This document shows, in pieces, positions 55,621 through 64,000 of a stretch of DNA of 64,000 nucleotides (position 1 is the first letter of the stretch; each line of letters begins with the position of its first letter). The stretch comes from Siphonodentalium dalli. Taxonomy: Eukaryota > Mollusca > Scaphopoda > Gadilida > Siphonodentaliidae. The stretch covers positions 30,384,342-30,448,341 of the forward strand of contig CP136069.1 in NCBI GenBank assembly GCA_032622095.1, given 5' to 3'. The notes under the pieces are model-generated. The model saw only the letters and a program-made list of their open reading frames with translations, searched no databases and had not been told where the DNA came from. Both the position numbers and the translations under genes were made by a program.

Positions 55621-55819
55621 TTTTTGGTGTGATTAACTAGTACTATTTGAACTGTATATAACCCTCTAGCCTAATGTTAGAGCACAATCCCATTCTTACA
55701 ATCATTTCCTGATTTTTGGTAAAGCAAACCAATTCCCAAAGGCTGGCAAAGGAATAGTTCAGTGATTATCCCATTGTTCGGCACAAGCAACTCACAAAAG
55801 ACAAAACGCACGGGCGCTT

Positions 55820-56790
55820 CAATTATTATACCAGAGGCCATGCACAGGGGCATGGACAGTGATCTGCTGCCCCCACACACACTGCCATTATTACACCGTT
55901 GCTATATAATACAAGTGCACCGCTAGGCGGAGGTAACGCCCCCGACTGTACAATCAGAGAAACTTTCTGGTTAAGCGCTATAAAAATGCCACATGTTGTT
56001 CTATATTAGCTTCAAATTTGGTCTGGTGCCACAAAAATAGAAGGAAAACTGAATTTTCTAAAAATAAAAATGAATTTTTTAAGTCGAAAAATGGTCATAA
56101 CTCTCACAACAATTATCCGATTGAACCAAAATTTTACCTTGACCTGTATTGCGATATTGGTAATACATGAAAAAACGGGTTTTGCAAATAAACAATCCAA
56201 AATCAAGTTATCATCTGGAAACAAAAAAAAGTAGCAGAAAACTGAATTTTCTAAGTCCAAAAAGGGGCGTAACTCTGGAAAAATTGGGCGGACGAAACCA
56301 CGGCTATGGGGAAATCTTGTCCCCCGGCTGCTCTATTGGCATACCAAAGATCAACTGAATTGAATTAGCGAAACCAAAGTTATGAGTTGAAACGTTCGTA
56401 TGCCACAGAAAACTGAATTTTCTAAGTCCAAAAAGGGGCGTAACTCTGGAAAAAATGGGCGGACGAAACCGCAGTTATAGGGAAATCTTGTCCCCCCGGC
56501 TGGTCTATTAGCATACCAAAGATCAACTGAATTGAGTTAGCGAAACCAAAGTTATGAGTTGAAACGTTCGTACGGACGGACGGAAGGACGGAAGGACGGA
56601 CGGAAGGACGGACGGAAGGACGGACGGAAGGACGGACGGAAGGACGGACGGACGGAGGGCTCCACTATATACCCCCAAATCTCCATCGGAGATCGGGGGC
56701 ATAACAATGTCGAATAAGGGACGTGTGGGTGGTGGCAATGGTGCGCTTCAACAAGCCCCCTGTGCGTGGCCTCTGGTATAATAGATATTT
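55820..56790. mobile_element. Element bounded by 'tattataccagaggcc' inverted repeats
   Basis: 'attattataccagaggccat' followed by 'gcacagggg' (55826-55855) is inverted at about 56750-56785. It encloses unique sequence and the dispersed repeat described at 56040. Whether the inverted ends belong to one element or to two opposed copies is uncertain. Confidence 0.5.
56040..56700. repeat. Bivalve-type dispersed repeat with tandem 3' part and GGAC tail
   Basis: Two tandem units of about 180 bp carry 'ggggcgtaactctggaaaaa', 'gaaatcttgtccccc' and 'gcataccaaagatcaactga'. They end in a (ggacggaa/ggac)n tract at about 56568-56655 and then 'gatcgggggcataac'. The same opening blocks occur at 5300 and 23800. 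Confidence 0.72.
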
Positions 56791-57946
56791 GATGCTATTT
56801 TTAAACGACACTGTTATTAGAGTGATGATTTGAACATAAAGTTTCCACATTTGAACCATTGTTTCATCATTTTAATTTAAATATTTCATATCTCCTATTT
56901 TTGTTATTTTGGCGACTACAGTGCGGGCCGATTTAAATTTTGCCAACGCATTTCGCCCTGGAGAACGCCCACTTGGTCCTATTTTTGTGACAGGGAGAAG
57001 TCACTTCGCCCTGAAAATCAGGCCTAGGCTGGTCCCTGAACGACAGTGCGATTTGTTTGTAATGAGCGGCATGTGTTGAACAATGGGATATCACTGAACT
57101 ATTTTGCCAGCCTTGAGAATTGGTGAGCTGTGATAAAATACAATATACATCAACAGGGTGAGCGGAAGGGGTGGCCATAGTAACACATGCGTTGGTTGAA
57201 TTATTTTTAAGTCTTATATAACACACAGACATACATACATAGACAGAAGTTCCAAAATATATAATAGATGATCCTATCCTTACTCCAGGCTTATATTAAA
57301 TCCCTTTAACTAAAGAACTAACAGAGGGCGGATGTACTTCGTGCCAACTTAGATATCAGAACTGGCCAGGGATGTTTGCAAGTTTATTTCATGTGTTTAT
57401 ATCCCCCACACTCCACAGGAAGCAGGAGAAATCTAACGAGTATTGATGTAGTCATACTATATTAATTACTGGAATGTTCATCACTAATTCCACGACTATA
57501 GGGGCATACCTCAAACATCAAACAATCCTCCGTAGTTTTTATATCCGCAATGAAAAGTCACTTAGGAAATGGCTCAGTCTTTGATTTTGTATGCCAGATT
57601 GGCTAAAAGGTGAAACATGATGAAAGCAAACATCCTGAATGCTGCAATAAAAGTACACAGATGTTTTATGTAAGTTAACTAGTTTCCGGGTCAAATGGAA
57701 TTAACATAGCTGTATGGGCACCCAAAATTTTCAGGGGGGGGGGGGTGAATTTTTTTTTTACATGATATATATTCATGGTTGTAACACAGTTGTGTAGAAT
57801 AAACCTTGTGCATGTACATAAACAGAAATATAACAAAATAGATTCAAATTAACCTTAAATATGAAAAATTCAGGCAGAAATGTGAAAAATATTGTAATTT
57901 GCCACAATTTCCCCCCTGAAATACCATTCAATTTGCCCAAAATTTG
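56791..57946. other. Apparently single-copy spacer
   Basis: The only structures noticed are a poly-G and poly-T tract at about 57736-57760. The minus-strand frame at 56933-57232 has no recognisable domain. Confidence 0.4.
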
Positions 57947-58052
57947 AGAGCTTTCCGATGAATGGAAACAAGCCATATTTCCGACTAAATCCTGAAAAAT
58001 TACCCATAATTTTGCTGTGGTTAAGGGGTCGATTATTTAGGACATTACTGTA
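57947..58052. mobile_element. Right half of family A
   Basis: From 'gagagctttccgatgaatgg' at the palindrome centre to 'aggacattactgta'. The left half is absent and the breakpoint coincides with the centre of the hairpin, as in the 43.8-kb half copy. Confidence 0.8.
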
Positions 58053-58101
58053 GGAATGGTGGGAGGGGGAAGGGTATTGGGGCACATTACAATCCCTATG
58101 C

Positions 58102-59103
58102 TTAACCCTTTCTACACTAAATGGATTCTCCCACTCAGTTTATACAGTATACATTTGAATGGTCTATTTTTCATTTGGAGGGGATGTTCATGTAATAAAA
58201 GCAGATGACAGAGACAGAAATACAGATAATACAAGAGCAGATGATTCATATTAAGGGGAATTTCCTGGGAAATGTTCAGATAATAAGTTATGGTCGTTTT
58301 TACTAAGGGAGCTACTCGCCAATGAGTATTTGGTATAAACACCTCAAAAAAAGAAAGCCCCCCCCTAATATATTTGGTAATATTTTATGAGATATTGGAT
58401 GGAATTTGACGAAACTTTACTTAAATGTTTAGTGGTATCTGAGACATGACCTTTGCGAGTCATGTACCTGTGAGTTATGTTATGGCCAGCTGAGCATGAA
58501 TTGAATGGAAGAGGGGTGCTTTCAAAAGTTGCAAAACACTGACATAAAGTGGGCAGTCACTCCAGTGTTCCATTGTTCACACAAATTGTTACTGGCTGTA
58601 AATGTGGTCCAAAAGTGACACTGTGAGTCCACGATAACATGCGTGTCATCCTCGGGACACAATGTGCCCGCTGCATGCCCAGACCATTCAGTCTAACCAC
58701 ATTCCTTTGGAATGACACCTTGAAGTTTCATACCGTGAGCAACATAGAGTTACTTTGAAGCAATTTTTCAGTAAACCATGTTTCCCATCATGTCGGCCAT
58801 TGAGGTACCAACAGATAAGGATGTTCCAAGCCTGTGCGAGAAGTGGGGGACCAAGGCACAGCAGAATGACTGTGATCACTCTACCTGTGTTTTTGCAACT
58901 TTTGTAAAGTGCTCCTCTTCCTTTCAATTCGTGCTCACTCAGCCACATCTCATCTCACAGCATAGTGCTTAGCACACTTGATGTCACTGGTACCACAAAT
59001 CATTTGTGGAAAGTTTCATCAAAATACATCCAATATCTCATAAAATATTAACGAATATATTAGGGGGGGACTTTCTTTTTTTGAGGTGTTTAGAAATGTT
59101 TAA
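58102..59103. mobile_element. Family F TTAA MITE, split by a nested element
   Basis: TTAACCCTTTCTACACTAAAT, 'catttggaggggatgttcat', 'gaaatgttcagataataagt', 'actcgccaatgagtatttgg'. It is then interrupted at 58336 and completed by 'gaaatgtttaa' at 59093. Without the insertion it is about 245 bp, matching other family F copies. Confidence 0.78.
58336..59092. mobile_element. About 757-bp TIR element nested at a TA in family F
   Basis: TAAACACCTCAAAAAAAGAAAG and the inverse '..ttttttgaggtgttta' are terminal. The inverted similarity continues for about 70 bp through 'tttatgagatattggatg'. The interior open frames on either strand show no recognisable domain. Confidence 0.78.
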
Positions 59104-59263
59104 CAATCTACCACTATGTTTGGAAGATTTCTTTTCTATGAGCACTAGGGTGTGCTTTCTACGGTACTTTAGCAGTTAAGCAAAAGTACCGTATAGAGCA
59201 CTTTAGCAGTTCGGCTATTAAAGTGCCGTATATGGCACTCTAGCCAGTCCATAAAAAATTTGA

Positions 59264-59625
59264 CAATTGTTCAATTTATTGTTTTAGCGATTTGCTAAAA
59301 ATAAACAAAGGGCCATAACTGAGGTAAAAATAATCCCGACAAACCTGGTTTTAGAACTTGATCAGATATTGTTGTAAAATATCAATATATGAATGGAATC
59401 ATCTGACATCTGTTTAATTTATCACGCTAATGGTCTTAAAATTGCTAAAAATAGACGAATTAATTAATGGCCGAAAAAAATGCACAAACCAGATTTTCGA
59501 ACTTGATCAAGATATTATTGCAGATGATCACATATGAATGCAATTGGTTGACATTGGTTATAAGTTATCATACCAAAGATCTTAAAATTGCTAACATTAG
59601 TACAAGTACAGCACCTGAGAAACCC
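59264..59625 (+). repeat. Two diverged tandem units of about 190 bp
   Basis: 'tgctaaaaataaacaaaggg' and 'tgctaaaaatagacgaatta' start the units; 'gaacttgatca.gatatt' and 'cttaaaattgcta' recur in both. The first includes 'gggccataactgaggt', linking it to the bivalve-type repeats. Confidence 0.6.
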
Positions 59626-59847
59626 AAACATACCACCCCAGACAGAGTAATACGATCGTATAGCCGGAACAAGAGAATTTAATGCAATCAATCTTTCCTC
59701 GCAGAAAGGACAACCATTATCTTGGGACCACTTGTCTAGAATGGTGTCCTTTAAGTCGCTAATAATATGATTACAAATTCACACATAGTCCCAGACTTAC
59801 ACGGATGTAGAGTACATGGCATAACAAGTACATAGAGGGCACATGGC

Positions 59848-59962
59848 CAAGCCTGCAAATAGTGTGTCTGCACAATGAGGTCCCCAGAGGGTGATTTTAG
59901 TGACACTATCATGCACGGTGGGCCAGCATCACCAAATTCACCCTCTGGGAACCTCATTTTGC
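59848..59962. mobile_element. Family C left end with hairpin
   Basis: CAAGCCTGCAAATAGTGTGTC and one hairpin, ending 'cctcattttgctg' directly against a TTAA element. The right terminus is absent. Confidence 0.75.
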
Positions 59963-59964
59963 TG

Positions 59965-60365
59965 TTAACCCTTTACCCAACAAACCGGCCAAAACCGGCC
60001 AAATAAAGATTCAACAGCCTAAAATATCTTCGGTCTGTCTCAATAGAACCATACAAATATGGATATCATTGGAACCGCCTCCTTGACCACATTGTGATAG
60101 TTACAGTTATGCCCTGTGCCAATGCATTCTCTTATATATGCGAGTCGACCATAGGTCGCCTCGCATATATAAGAGAATGCATTGGCCTAAAAAAAATCAT
60201 TTTTTAACACTTTTTACCATTTTTTTCTTACATTCTTTAACAATTTTATAATTTGTAATGTGTTAAGCCAATGCATTCTCTTATATATGCGAGGCGACCT
60301 ATGGTCGACTCGCATATATAAGAGAATGCATTGGCACAGGGCCCTTCTGTTGGGTAAAGGGTTAA
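59965..60365 (-). mobile_element. Family B TTAA element adjoining family C
   Basis: 401 bp with both TTAA ends and two intact hairpin modules. Its left TTAA lies 2 bp beyond the family C hairpin. Confidence 0.92.
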
Positions 60366-61051
60366 CCGTGTACTAACCTGGAATAACAACCTCAGATTCG
60401 TCACCCAGGTTGTCACAGGTTAATTAGGTTATTCCAAGGTTTAAAATCATTATTTTATCCTAGGAATACTAGGACGTGTCCAAGGTGATACCAGCTTTCG
60501 ATCCTAGAATAAACCTGGGATATCTCAAGAATGTCCAAGCAATTTTCGCAAGGGGGAGCTCCATGATGTTTTATTATGTCAGCTCTTGCGATTAGCCAAT
60601 CAGCATCGATTAATAGTGACGGTATATGAACCCATATTAGGTTAGTGACCCCATATGAAATCAATATTAGGTGCTTATCCACCATCTTGTTTTCAGAAAC
60701 TCTGTCGCCTTGGGAATATTTTTGGTGTATTTTGGCACCAAGAAAGGGGATTTCTGTCGGAAATCATTTTCTGCGAATTTAAAGACATAGTACCATGTAC
60801 CAAAACCTGCATTCGATATATTGGAGGAATTCTAAAGACTGATAAATTAACTATCAAACTCGACAAGTTGTCATACTTCTGGTGATTAGCAGTTGACTCA
60901 ATGCGTTGATGTTCAACGCCCATTGCGTGTCACTGTGACGTTACATAAGTTAATGGCCATAGACACATTTAACTTATCAAATTAAAATAAATTGCAACCA
61001 CGATTAATTAATTTGATATGCTGGATTTTGTCCACTGACATAATAAATACG
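60366..61051. other. Spacer, probably intron of the PDZ gene
   Basis: Only a weak local inverted pair near 60375-60440 ('aacctggaataac', 'gttattcc') was noticed. Intronic status is inferred from the exon at 61597. Confidence 0.4.
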
Positions 61052-61176
61052 TTACGGGACACTTAGTGGTCGTATATGGTGTCATGTGAGGCTTTAGGCT
61101 CGGCCTATGGCCTCGCCTAATATTGATCTCACTTCGCCTCACATGACACCATATCCGACCACTAAGTGTCCCGTAA
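61052..61176. repeat. 125-bp foldback
   Basis: 'ttacgggacacttagtggtc' followed by 'gtatatggtgtcatgtgaggc' pairs with its inverse, around a smaller inner pair ('aggctcggcctatggcctcg'). It resembles a MITE but shares no ends with the other families and has no evident target duplication. Confidence 0.75.
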
Positions 61177-61187
61177 ACTTATAATAC

Positions 61188-61600
61188 AAGTCGTTTGATT
61201 GGGGGGGATAGAATGAATGAATGAATGAATATTACAAGCTTACCTGATGCCAATAACAGGTGACGGATCTTCATGACGTAATACAAGTCGTTTGATTGGG
61301 GGGGGATAGAATGAATGAATAAATGAATAAATATTACAAGCTTACCTGATGCCAATCACAGGTGACGGATCTTCATGATGTTAAACAATTTGTTTGATGG
61401 GGGGGGGGGGGGTCAATATTAATGTTAATCCCAGGTGATTAAGATTAATGGTGTCACCACACAAGTCATTTGATGGGGGGGGGGGTAGAATGAATACTAT
61501 AAGCATACCCGATGCCAATCAAAGTTGACCAATCTACATGACGTTATACAAGTCGTTTGATGGGGGGGGGGGGGTAAATGAATATTAAAAGCTTACCTGA
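61188..61600. repeat. Intronic tandem repeat that copies an exon end and its splice donor
   Basis: Five units of about 80-100 bp start 'acaagtcgtttgat' and run through a G tract. Most then carry 'aagcttacctgatgccaat'. In minus-strand sense that motif is the last bases of the PDZ exon plus its donor (CAG/GTAAGC). Intact donor copies lie at 61238-61243 and 61340-61345, a weakened one (gcatac) at 61503-61508, and the real one at 61591-61596. The third unit lacks it. Confidence 0.85.
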
Positions 61601-61798
61601 TGCCAATCCCAAGTAACGAAGCTCGTCGAATGATGGCCCGGGCCTGAGCGTTAGTAATCCTTCGCAAACTCTCACTATTCACAGAAACAATGTAGTCGCC
61701 CACTTCAATGTGGCCGTCTTTGGCAATAGCACCATTAGGGGTGATAGTCTTTAGAACACAACCATTGACGCCTTTACCTACCGATTCAACTGTAATAC
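61597..61798 (-). CDS. Internal exon encoding a PDZ domain (MPDZ/PATJ-like)
   Basis: On the minus strand, an acceptor 'cacttacag' (ending at 61799) opens a 202-bp frame closed by the donor 'gtaagc' (61596-61591). The frame enters in phase 1 and leaves in phase 2, with no stop. It encodes a glycine-rich 'VGKGVNGCVLKTI', then 'PNGAIAKDGHIEVGDYIVSVN' minus its first residue, the classic PDZ betaC-alphaA-betaD pattern, then 'TNAQARAIIRRASLLG' for helix alphaB. The 'TNAQARA(M/I)(L/I)RR' helix is what I recall from MPDZ (MUPP1) and PATJ, cytoplasmic scaffolds at cell junctions; other multi-PDZ proteins are possible. No other exon of the gene was found, so flanking introns exceed the distance to the window edge or hold exons too short to see. 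Confidence 0.8.
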
Positions 61799-63045
61799 CT
61801 GTAAGTGGATGAAATGATTTAAAAGTTAAGAGACAAGCATCTACTGATTTAACTGTAAAACCGGCAAGTGGAGGAATAGATAGCCAGCCCTCTTAATTCA
61901 GATTGTTTGGCTTTGTCAATCCATTACGCAACCCTTTATCGTGGCCCCAGTTTGCTTCAGCAAATGGCTTTGCTGATTGCCATAGCAAATTGTGAGGACT
62001 AGATAACTGATTTAAAAGGACGGATGGCCTTCCTTGTAGGTTATAATTTAGAAATAATATTTATCAAATTAAGATCATTTCCTCAAGAATATACTAATAG
62101 TATAGCATAATGATGATATGAATGTGATATTATTCACAAAACACACTTTGTGTCAGAGAAAATGTAGTTCAAGTGTTGTTTAGTTTCTCGCAAAAAGCAT
62201 GGTGAATTGTTTATAATATGGAGAATCAACAGTATTACATCATTTTCTTATTTTTATTCGTGCGCATGTCAGTTGTAAAACCCCTAATTTGGTGCGTCTA
62301 CAACTTACAACTCACAATAGTATCATAGTAAATTCCTTATTTGCTATGTTATGTATAGGTTAGGAGAAAATACTAACTGGATTAAAAAATATTCATTTCT
62401 TTGCAAGAACAATATATTATGTACACGTTTTCTGTCTGATCATTTCCCAATCATGAAGTAATGTTGATTAGCTGGATTTTGAACTAACTGCGGGTAAAAT
62501 GTGTCGATTAAAATAAAAATTGGCGCAATTTGAATGAGATTCTTTATTGCGCCAATAATTTTATCTTGGCCTTCCACAGCGCAGCGGAACATTTTCATTG
62601 GACGATCAGGTAGTTCTGCATGTTTGTCTATAAACAAATGGTTCGGTAATGTTTTTGATGTTCATGTTTACATAACAAAGCGTACAAACGTGACAATAAC
62701 ATGCAATCTACACAATATTTATGATTTCTATAAGAACAACATCTGTCTATTATATAAAATTCTTTCTGTTTATGGTGGTTTTTGCGAATGAGACTATTTT
62801 AACAGCTATACCCACCACGAAGGCTGTCAGTATCTTTAAAAGTTAATATCTACATAGCCTGTGTGTCGCCTGTGTTATACTAAATCCTGTATGGTAATTG
62901 GTCAACAGCCAATTGGGTCATATGTTTCATATCCCAATTAAAAATAGACAATAACATGACCAAATGTAACGTCGTCTTGATTTAGATGCCTAACTGCAGT
63001 AGATAGAATAAATGTGCATGTTTTTTTAAGTGCGCTGCCATAGAT
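61799..63045. other. Probable intron upstream of the PDZ exon
   Basis: AT-rich DNA with no recognised exon. The only repeat noticed is a weak duplication of 'ctactgatttaactgtaa' against the acceptor region (61782-61795 and about 61840-61858), so part of the exon start has also been copied into the intron. Confidence 0.45.
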
Positions 63046-63305
63046 TAGCCCACTAATGACTGGAGATTCCTGAAATTTTGCAAAAATCCTGTGCCAATGC
63101 ATTCTCTTATATATGAGTCTCCCATAGGGAGCCTCGCATATATAAGGGAATACATTGGCCTAACAAAATTTACCTTGACCTTGTAAGGCAGTGCATTCTC
63201 TTATATATGAGAGGCTCCTTATGGGAGACTCGCATCTATAAGATAATGCACTGGCACATGATCTTCAATGCTGCACCAGCGTAGATCCCGTCATGAAATG
63301 ATTAA
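63046..63305. mobile_element. Family B-double-prime MITE
   Basis: Ends are TTAGCCCACTAATGACTGGAG and ..ATCCCGTCATGAAATGATTAA (the left TTAA has mutated to TTAG). Two hairpin modules carry 'ccatagggag' and 'ccttatgggag' cores. Confidence 0.82.
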
Positions 63306-63337
63306 TCAATCGATACTTCACAGATAGCATATTGGAC

Positions 63338-63450
63338 TACAGTAATGCCCTAGATAATCGACTCCTTAACCACAGCAGAATTATGGGTAACTTTTCAGGA
63401 TTTAGTCGGAAATATGAAATGTTGCCATTCATTGGAAAGCTCTCACTGAT
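63338..63450. mobile_element. Left half of family A
   Basis: TA-flanked left end to 'cattggaaagctctcactga', where it stops at the palindrome centre. A small substitution changes 'ggcttgttg' to 'gaaatgttg'. Confidence 0.8.
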
Positions 63451-63454
63451 TGAC

Positions 63455-63810
63455 CAAAAAATTGTAGGAATAAAAGCTCGGACAAAGGTATACCTCTGTA
63501 TTGAAAATTTTCTATTTCGAAAAATGGGGATAATTCCACAAAAATAAATCTGACAGACCTCATAATCGCAGGTGCACAGGTTCCCGTGGTACTAAATATC
63601 TATGCCAAGTTTGAACAAAATTGACAGAAATATGTAGGAATAAATGCTCGGACAATGGTACACCCCTGTATTGAACATTTTCTAAGTAGAATAAGGGGGA
63701 TAACTCCAAGAAAAAAGTCGGACAGACCTCATAATTGAAGCTACATAGGTTCCCATGGTACTAAATATCTGTGCAAAGTTTTAAACAATTGACCAAAAAT
63801 TGTAGGAACA
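63455..63810 (+). repeat. Two tandem units of about 170 bp
   Basis: 'gtaggaataaaagctcggac' and 'gtaggaataaatgctcggac' start the units; 'cagacctcataat', 'ggttccc.tggtactaaatat' and 'ggggataa.tcca' recur in both. This resembles bivalve dispersed repeats with 'gggataactcc' motifs. The remaining bases to the window end show nothing recognisable. Confidence 0.75.
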
Positions 63811-64000
63811 AGACAGTCAATGACTGTGGGGTCGCTCACCAGACTGCAAAGACTGATAAGACTGGGACTCTGGAGACCACAACAGTCAGAACTTTTCATA
63901 ATCACTTTAAAAGAAGTAGATATTTAAAGACTGTTAAATCTAAAACTAAAAATTTGGAGTTATGTCCCTGACCCCGCCCACATTTGACCCAGTGACCTGA

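Larger units (their letters stand above)
51535..55680 (+). repeat. 148-bp satellite array, interrupted four times
   Basis: 'gtagatgtcgtatcttatga' recurs at 53611, 53759, 53907, 54055, 54203, 54351, 54499, 54708 and 54856. The spacing is exactly 148 bp except for one step of 209 bp, where a longer variant unit with 'gcataacgatagtcataacc' intervenes. Earlier units (51535-53600) are older and more diverged. A family B element, a family A element, a family C element and a family B-prime element sit inside the array. Confidence 0.92.

Noticed and set aside
58778-58972. 64-codon plus-strand frame inside the nested 757-bp element as a transposase remnant
   Set aside because: It is too short and has no recognisable catalytic or DNA-binding motif.
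9381-63305. Regularly spaced hairpins as a CRISPR array or tRNA/rRNA cluster
   Set aside because: Spacing is irregular, the hairpins belong to TTAA-bounded transposons, the genome is eukaryotic, and no tRNA cloverleaf or anticodon arm fits.

Overview
The window looks like intergenic and intronic DNA from an AT-rich invertebrate animal genome. I favour a bivalve mollusc or a close lophotrochozoan. The reasons are the dispersed 'gggccataactctgg' type repeats with GGAC-rich tails (about 5.3, 23.9, 56.2 and 59.3 kb), the very high load of short palindromic transposons and minisatellites, and an exon with GT-AG splice sites. There is no sign of prokaryotic gene organisation. Species assignment is inference; I could run no search.

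Coding content is sparse. I support three items: (1) one 202-bp exon on the minus strand at 61597-61798 encoding most of a PDZ domain, probably of an MPDZ/PATJ-type multi-PDZ scaffold; (2) a frameshifted minus-strand pseudogene at about 48440-45262 belonging to a large uncharacterised invertebrate protein family that ends in a tesmin/TSO1-like CXC cysteine motif; (3) a short C-terminal remnant of a non-LTR reverse transcriptase at about 28257-28640. Nearly all other open frames are translations of palindromes or minisatellites.

The rest is a nest of mobile elements. Family A (TA-flanked, about 215 bp, nearly perfect palindrome) has about 19 whole or partial copies. Family C (hAT-like, 8-bp target duplications, subterminal hairpins built on 'gcagaatgaggtcccc') has about 17. 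At least six TTAA-flanked, piggyBac-like non-autonomous families occur: B (CCCTTTACCCAACA ends, 10 copies), B-prime (CCCTTTCAGTGCCA, 5), B-double-prime (CC..TCATGACTGGAG, 4), F (CCCTTTCTATACTAAA, about 7), D and E. Families B, B-prime and B-double-prime share one internal hairpin module of about 69 bp although their ends differ.

Layout: 0-6 kb, old arrays and palindromes; 6.4-9.0 kb, a G-rich array and a 2.2-kb minisatellite; 9-27 kb, dense MITEs with tandem blocks; 27-33 kb, LINE remnant, split minisatellite and further DNA elements; 33.0-35.4 kb, a 2.3-kb element with perfect 46-bp terminal repeats; 35-44 kb, nested MITEs; 44.8-49.1 kb, a 4.4-kb element with about 130-bp imperfect terminal inverted repeats enclosing the orphan-family pseudogene; 49-56 kb, three tandem arrays each interrupted by TTAA elements; 56-61 kb, SINE-like and nested DNA elements; 61-64 kb, PDZ exon and its introns, with a tandem repeat that has copied the exon end together with its splice donor.

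The most interesting signals are the TIR-bounded orphan-family element (44.8-49.1 kb), the hairpin module shared across different TTAA families with empty-site evidence, and the multiplied splice donors beside the PDZ exon.
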